From Litomosoides sigmodontis (Eukaryota > Nematoda > Chromadorea > Rhabditida > Onchocercidae): 64,000 nt of DNA. This document shows, piece by piece, positions 57,890 to 64,000 of this stretch. The translations under genes and the position numbers were made by a program. The stretch lies in assembly GCA_963070105.1 (NCBI GenBank), contig OY718803.1, positions 11,505,347 to 11,569,346 of the forward strand, given 5' to 3'. Each line of letters starts with the position of its first letter. The stretch's first letter is position 1. Below the pieces are notes generated by a model that worked only from the letters and a program-made list of their open reading frames with translations, was not told where the DNA came from and did not search any database.

Positions 57890-59050
57890 TTCGATCACTT
57901 TGGAAATTTTATTATCCAAACATGCAGATAACAATAGGTTCAACTGCTTTCAAACTTTTCTCTCAAAATAGTTATCACGAATTATTGTTTCTTAGTGAGC
58001 AAAATCACCAGCAATCTAATTTTTATGTCGTACTGGCACAGCACTGCGGTTTTAGATTCGGTAATGATGGTCATGTGAATTGGAAATTTTAAATGACATC
58101 ATGTGATTTGAGGCAAATCTCTATTAATTTTTTTCTCCTGGCGAGTAATTTCAGAAATGTTTTAGATAAAACGTTGTACACCATCAATGGCAATAGAGCG
58201 TGATATGAGGTAATTAATTGATGGAAGTAAATAGCTCGGAAGTCTATGTTTGTTTTTGACAGTTTTATTCTTTTCTGTCAAGTTTCATGTAAAGTTCTCA
58301 TTTTTAAGACTTGATTGTCAATTCTAGTAAGTGGACTTCTCCGATTCTAAGTTTGTTATACATCCAATTTTCTTCTCCAATATGATGCAGAAGTGGAAGA
58401 AGTTAAATGATAAACTTGTCGTCTCAAATGAAAATGTCTGTATTCGATTTCTGTTTCACACTCAGTTTAATCTTTCCTGTTTCGCTTATACTACTCATTT
58501 ATTATTCTTTACTCTTTGGTTAGCAATACATAACCTGATTTAGGTGGGATAAATAGCTAGTACCCTTATCAAACGAAGTATTGCAGAGTCCCAAAGTGAC
58601 ATCGAGGTCAGGATCCTGCAGTAGGTGATGTTCTTTGCCTTACTGAATCATAAAGGATCAATGCCTGCACTTATTTTGAATAAAGAAGTAGCAGTACATG
58701 AGAGATTAGGTAGACTAAAACTTTGCTAAGGGGTAGACATTTCCGCACTTGATTTAGACCGATAATAAATGATACGCTCTGAACAACCAGTTGTTTTGAA
58801 ATTGTGTTTGTTGCTCCTTGCAATTATTACAATTAATTTAGCCGTATTTCACTTTTGAGGACCATTTCTGAAATTTCGTTGGATCAGTAGAAAGTGGCAA
58901 TAATGAATTTTAGGCGCTATTCACTGTTCTAGCAATATTCCAATGACGAGATCTGCCGCATAATATACCTTTTAGCTTTGATATCCTCTTGGTGAATGTT
59001 TTGCGATAAAAGCTTAGTTGCTCACAATCATCTTTTACCTTATCCCCTTT
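57890..59050. other. Spacer between GPx pseudogene and GPx gene
   Basis: AT-rich spacer of about 1.2 kb without supported frames. It should contain the promoter of the intact GPx gene, and an expected exon 4 remnant of the pseudogene is not visible. Confidence 0.4.
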
Positions 59051-59052
59051 AC

Positions 59053-59054
59053 AG
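59053..59054 (+). other. Likely spliced-leader acceptor of gpx
   Basis: CCCTTTACAG ends at 59054, 41 nt upstream of the ATG used here. No in-frame coding exon is seen upstream. Confidence 0.4.
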
Positions 59055-59095
59055 TATTGCGGAACATCACCGGTTACAGTAATCGATCATATACG

Positions 59096-61368
59096 ATGTC
59101 TTCGGCAACAACAATTTATGATTTCACTGTGAAGGATGCAGATGGGAAAGATGTTTCACTGGAAAAATACCGGTTTGTTAGTAAATCAATTTATTCTCTT
59201 TTATCAAAAATAAAAACTGTTTCCAACTCAGTATTTTTATTTGATTATGAAATCTGAAGTCAATCACTTTAGGCCATCTGGGTGTGCTGTGTAAATCAGT
59301 AGGTTAGCTGTTATTTTGTTTGTGAAATTATGCATTAGGGGCCGTAGAAGAATCAATAGTACTAGATTACATGTTAATATGTAGAAAGAAATCAGTGATC
59401 AGTTTTCATTAATGTTGCTTTAAAAAGGAAATGCCGTAAACAATTTAATAGAAGTGCAAAAAGGTAGATGATTTTTGCGAAAATTATTCGGTCAACTTAG
59501 CTTAAAATTCATTTTGTTAATCGCTGGTAACATGGCATTCGGGACAGAAAAGCTGGAACGCGAATTCGGTGGAATAATTGTTATGCAAATTATTTAAAAA
59601 TGAGTTCCAATTCACTATGACTACTTAGTCGATTTACCGAATGAGAAATTGTCTTTCACATGGTTTATCATCACCTACCACCATTTATTTTAATTTTGCG
59701 TTTTGATCATAATGGTTATTAATATGGCAGAGGCAAACCAGTGGTAATTGTCAATGTTGCATCACAGTGTGGTTTGACGAATTCTAATTATGCAGAACTC
59801 AAAGAACTGATGGAACACTACAGAGATAAAGGATTAGCAATAGCAGCCTTTCCATGTAACCAATTTGGCGGGCAGGTTCATTTTACATCTAATTTGCAGT
59901 TGTGTCACCTATTACTCACTAATTTTTGGAATAGATTAAACGGTTGTTGGTGGCAATTTGTAGTGTATATTTAGTGTCCTTTCACGACTTAAAGAATAAT
60001 AATCAGTGGTTGAATTAGGTAGCCAGTATAATTGTAAACAAGATCGTTTGTTTGGCAAAACTTAAACTGATTTATTTTTGAATATATGCAATCAATATTT
60101 TAATATTAAAATAAAAAAAAACAGTATTGACTTGCCAACGAAAGAAATGGAAACAATGAAAAGAGCATGTTGCCCAATATAGATTTATCTTATATATGTT
60201 AAATATTTTATCCTTTTTAACATATAACTGGCATATAAGTTGACAGTAAAAATAAGACCATCTTTATTACTTCGTCGAGCTATAAATTAAAAACCAGGAA
60301 TTATTGGTGCCATTGTCACTTGTCACTTCGGAAGAACGGCATCATTTTTTTGAAAATTTAACTAGTTGACAAGGTGATTAAAACATTCTTAGTTAGGCGA
60401 GCCAAAATCTACTAATATGGTTGATGAAAATTCAAATAAAAGAAATTGCTACAGGAATGCGTTGTAAAAACATTTTTAGGAACCGAAATGTGAATTGGAA
60501 GTGAAAAATTTTGTTGCTGAAAAATTTCATTTCGAACCTGATTTGTATGCTAAAATCGATGTCAACGGTAAAAATGCGGCACCACTGTTCGATTTCCTGA
60601 AACATGAAAAGGGAGGATTGTTTGGCGATAATATAAAGTGGAATTTCACAAAATTTCTGATTGACCGGGATGGGCATCCGGTTGGTATAATTTGATCATT
60701 TGGTTTTACTTTGGAAAGATATATTAATGCTTAAATTAAGGTGCTGATTTCTGGTTGCTTTTTTTTACAGACGAAGATCGGGAAACGTAGAGAATTCGGT
60801 ATTTCAATATATATTCTGTATAAGGGGTATGCTAAATCCATAAAAATGTTGGGATTAAAAATTGGTAGTTATTAGCAGCAATTGTTAGGATTACGTTTTG
60901 GTTTCAAGTATAATGTCATCATCCACCGTTGGAGACTGTTATATAAGTTGTACATGAATATTTTGGCAGTCCGCTTTTTCAACACATTTGGAAAGATAAT
61001 AATGCTCACAATTCCAGCTGCTTTTAAAATGATTCTAAAACTGGGATATTTCTCATCTCTGCAGAGTTCGAATTTCGAAAAGAAATTGAAAGAATAAAAT
61101 AGAAAGAATAAAATTCTTTACGTAAAAGAATTACATAATGAAATATTCATTTATTTGATAAAAGTAAAACGCAAAACCCTAAGTTATTGCTTTATAGTTT
61201 TAATGTGTTATTTGAGAGCTCTGGGAAGTTTATTTTTAATGTTCTTTCGTGAGGAATTACTCTATGTGAATCGTAAATCCACTGAAAGTGTTTCAGGTGA
61301 AGCGTTATGCACCGACAACTTCACCCAAGCATATGATGAAAGACATCGATGACATTCTCAAGAAGTGA
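59096..61368 (+). CDS. gpx: Cysteine-type glutathione peroxidase (GPx4-like)
   Basis: Four exons: 59096-59172, 59731-59875, 60480-60680, 61297-61368 (495 nt, 164 aa). Reduces hydroperoxides using glutathione or thioredoxin. Sequence: [20 protein letters not shown], the active-site loop [14 protein letters not shown] with Cys39 encoded by TGT rather than a selenocysteine [12 protein letters not shown] with Gln74, and [15 protein letters not shown] with Trp128-Asn129. These form the Cys/Gln/Trp/Asn catalytic tetrad, spaced as in human GPx4 (46/81/136/137). The C-terminus [20 protein letters not shown] is intact. There is no signal peptide from the chosen ATG, so a cytosolic enzyme is expected, unlike the secreted cuticular GPx of filarial worms. 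The frame is open upstream (ITGYSNRSYT before the ATG) to an acceptor at 59054, so a 14-residue longer start cannot be excluded. The family is monomeric (no tetramerisation loop visible). Confidence 0.95.
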
Positions 61369-62415
61369 AATCAGTTCTTTTTAATCGAAAATTGCTGCTC
61401 ATATATAATGAGAAGGCGTAATCATTTAATATCATAAGAGGTTTTCATTTCATGTGCATTCTGGAATTTTCTATCCGAACGATTTTAGTACCGTACACTT
61501 CTTTCATTAGTTTCATTCAAGATTATTTTTTTCGTCTGTTTTTTGCATATCCCTTTTACTTGTAGAAATAAATCTGTTGAAATGCAAATATTATAAGTTG
61601 AAGATTCATGCAGTTCAGAGAATCCCCCATGTTCATGCTACTGAAATTTAAGCAGTTATCTTCTTCGCAACCAAAAAATCCGTCTATATTTTTCGTTTGA
61701 TTGTACTGTGAAAAATCCTGATATAAAAAACCGTTAACTGATAGGCTGTTTTCTTAATATCTGAACATGTTCGCTAATCCTCAACATTAGTAGAAATATA
61801 TAGAGTTGTTTATGGCTAATATAGATAGCCAGAGTGTTAGAATTGCCCAAGATCTAAGTTGCAGAATACCGCAGTGGAAATGAATTTCTGTAGCATTTAT
61901 TTTTTTTACTAAAATTAATGTAAAATTTATAATAGTAGTACGCAGAGGTTGTATGAACAATGTTATTCGCAGTGCACATGCTTTAATAGATGTCAACTTT
62001 TCGTTTGATGCATGTTTTACAAATATTATGCGTGTTCGTGTCCCTCATTAATTATTGTACATTTGTTCCTTGTAACAATTTTATATATGCGTTTATAATC
62101 ACAATGATCAGAAGGTCAATAAGCAGTGGGTAAGATGGAAAGTTATGAATACTCGCTGTAATGTAGAATCCCTTCAGTAATAGGTATCTTTTAGTAGAAA
62201 AAATTTAGCGACTGCATATGCAAGGGATCGTCATTGAAAATTGAAATGTGCTTCACTTCGTTTTTTATTCTACACATTTGAAAAGGTGATATGTGAAGAA
62301 AACTGCGTCGTTGTCATTATAGTTATGTTTTCCGACTGTTTTCAGTACATCCAGATATGTTACCTGTGCTTCATTCCAGTGAATAAATTTGACCACATCA
62401 TTATGCAAACGAGCC

Positions 62416-62453
<38 letters not shown>

Positions 62454-63508
62454 ATGTATGTGTGAACATCGGTTAATTCCAGATGAGTAGAATGTAGCAG
62501 AAAGAGAACAGGAAATTGATGCACATTATCGATGATGGCTAAAATAGTGCAAACAAACATTTGGTAACGACGTATCAAAAAATATTTTCTCCCTCTGCGT
62601 GCAAGGATTTTCAAAAAAATTCACCGACATCACCTGAACAGAATGAATCTTTCTGCAGCTTGAAAATACCTATCATTTACCATACATTCATTTATCGTAT
62701 GCTTTCACTTTTGCAATGACACGTTTCCAATTTGGAAGGCAATTTATTAAAATTTAAATTAGTAAGATCATAGCGATTTGATCATTTCCCTCCTCATAAT
62801 ATGACTTCCTGCAAACAGTTTCCCATCCAACATCATCTTTGCCTACAATTGTCTCGGTTGAAAATGCCTGACATCCAGCGGAATGTTCCTGTCATCAGTG
62901 GACGGAAGGATATTTTCCCAGGAACATAATAAGATAGAAAATATGAAAGGAATGGAGAAGAGAACTGTCGCTCTTAGGCGTGATCCAAAGGAAGAATGCT
63001 CCGGAATACTCCGCTCTGTTCTCGTGTATTTCGATTCTCCACCTAACCTGCTCCTCCTGCTAAACTTTCCGTCCATAACCGGTGCTACGAAAGCACGGAA
63101 ACAGGTAATGCGCTTGCAAAGTGACCGGTAAACAGTTCATTTTAATGTTTTAGGATATTAGACGATGAAATTTTAGTTCATGGGACTCTCTCTCTCTCCC
63201 TCGCCGTTGAATAGCTGATGTGATGTGGAAGAAGGGTCGCATTTCATTTCAGAGACCTTTGAGCCACTGATCTCAAGCCATGTGCATATTCAAAGGCGTA
63301 CACAGTGTGCCCTGAGAGATCTCACCTCGTTGAAGTAGAAGGAAAATTGTGAGGTGGTGAGGGAGAGGGAAAGAAACTGAAACGTCCGGATTGCTAAAGG
63401 AATGAGCGAGCGAACACGCACATACGTCCCATCCCATTCGACGATGAGCACGAGCACCTGGTGTGAGGTGCAGTAGTGCTAAGCGTCAGCAATCCACCGA
63501 TCACTTTA
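61369..63508. other. Intergenic, no gene supported
   Basis: Contains the gpx 3' UTR with an AATAAA near 61566, a GT/GTAT microsatellite at 62416-62463, and short unsupported frames. A plus frame ending CGGAAACAG|GTAATG at about 63105 could be an exon of a gene running off the window, but its content is not convincing. Confidence 0.4.
62416..62463. repeat. (GT)n(GTAT)n microsatellite
   Basis: About 11 GT units followed by six TATG units, directly visible. Confidence 0.95.
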
Positions 63509-63564
63509 CTACCAATCGGTGGAAACGGATCGGCGTCGGTGTGGGATGAGCGGCGGAATGAGCA

Positions 63565-63605
63565 AGCAGCAGCGGTAGCAATGGCACATTGCTACCGCTG
63601 CTGCT
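63565..63605. repeat. Perfect 19-bp inverted repeat with 3-nt spacer
   Basis: Arms 63565-63583 and 63587-63605 are exact reverse complements separated only by GCA. The arm core is AGCAGCGGTAGCAATG. It is G+C-rich for this genome and flanked by CAG/CTG-type triplets. It could extrude as a cruciform or form a very stable RNA hairpin. Confidence 0.85.
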
Positions 63606-64000
63606 ACTACTACTGCTGCTAGCATCCTCATCATCTCAGCGACCATATCCCGCACTTTCCGTTTTCTTTGGAAAGGGCCCGCAAAATTTGGAGGAGTCAA
63701 ATCGAAACCTGTCTTTTTTGGAAAACAATTAATCGCTTCATTTAAAACAATGGATTCATTGTTCACTGCAGTTTCACCTAAATGGCCTCAGAAGCACTTC
63801 GCTGACAGCACATTTTGTTCTTTTTCTCTCTCTCTCATCGTAAAGGATCATGCAGGAGTTTTACCACGGAAATTGCAGTATTCGGGTAGGATACCGATAA
63901 ATCATTTTTAAATCAAATTCTGCTTCTTCCGTTACTATTTCCTCCCTTACTGTTTCATTGACCCCCGCAGCAGCGGCAACAACCGCAACAGAATGTTTTT

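Noticed and set aside
60882..61097. 71-codon plus frame in the last gpx intron
   Set aside because: Lies between exons 3 and 4 of gpx; no homology to GPx or other recognised family.
63509..63766. 85-codon minus frame with Ala/Val run
   Set aside because: Generated by the triplet repeat and palindrome at 63565-63605.

Overview
The window looks like nuclear DNA of a parasitic clade III (spirurid, probably filarial) nematode. It is AT-rich, with many short exons separated by introns of about 50-600 bp. Splice acceptors are of the TTTTCAG/TTTTTAG type, several start codons lie just after an acceptor-like site as expected for spliced-leader trans-splicing, and the gene products match animal families. 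I see no bacterial, viral or CRISPR content. Gene models were built by hand from conserved protein matches and phase-compatible GT-AG (or GC-AG) junctions. Gene identities are firm; a few 5' ends and junctions are not.

Layout. 126-333 (+): last exon of an unrecognised membrane protein. 2927-4085 (-): TMEM50 family protein, complete. 6064-10454 (-): ABCB7/ATM1-type mitochondrial ABC transporter (C. elegans abtm-1), 13 exons. 12289-15355 (+): orphan nuclear-type protein with a FLYWCH-like Cys/His cluster. 16423-25468 (-): RBBP6 orthologue (C. elegans rbpl-1), 19 exons, DWNN + zinc knuckle + RING + SR/Lys-rich tail. 26495-26782 (-): possible small gene. 28173-30099 plus a probable signal-peptide exon near 32 kb (-): secreted single-LDLa protein resembling C. 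elegans HEN-1 and fly Jelly belly. 32.1-37.6 kb: gene-poor, rich in trinucleotide repeats. 37627-49922 (+): BIG-type Arf-GEF (C. elegans agef-1), 35 exons including a putative 12-nt microexon. 50-52.3 kb: decayed or unassigned coding-like pieces. 52210-53377 (-): TOX-family HMG-box protein. 53.4-56.9 kb: no gene seen. 56947-57879 (+): frameshifted glutathione peroxidase pseudogene. 59096-61368 (+): intact Cys-type glutathione peroxidase. 61.4-64 kb: no supported gene, but a striking perfect hairpin.

The genes are mostly housekeeping functions (mitochondrial Fe-S/heme-linked export, Golgi Arf activation, 3'-end mRNA processing, peroxide detoxification) and do not form one pathway. The most interesting items are the HEN-1-like ligand gene, the intron-preserving GPx pseudogene beside its functional relative, the non-canonical GC-AG introns and microexon, the decayed coding region under the TOX 3' exon, and two perfect inverted repeats.
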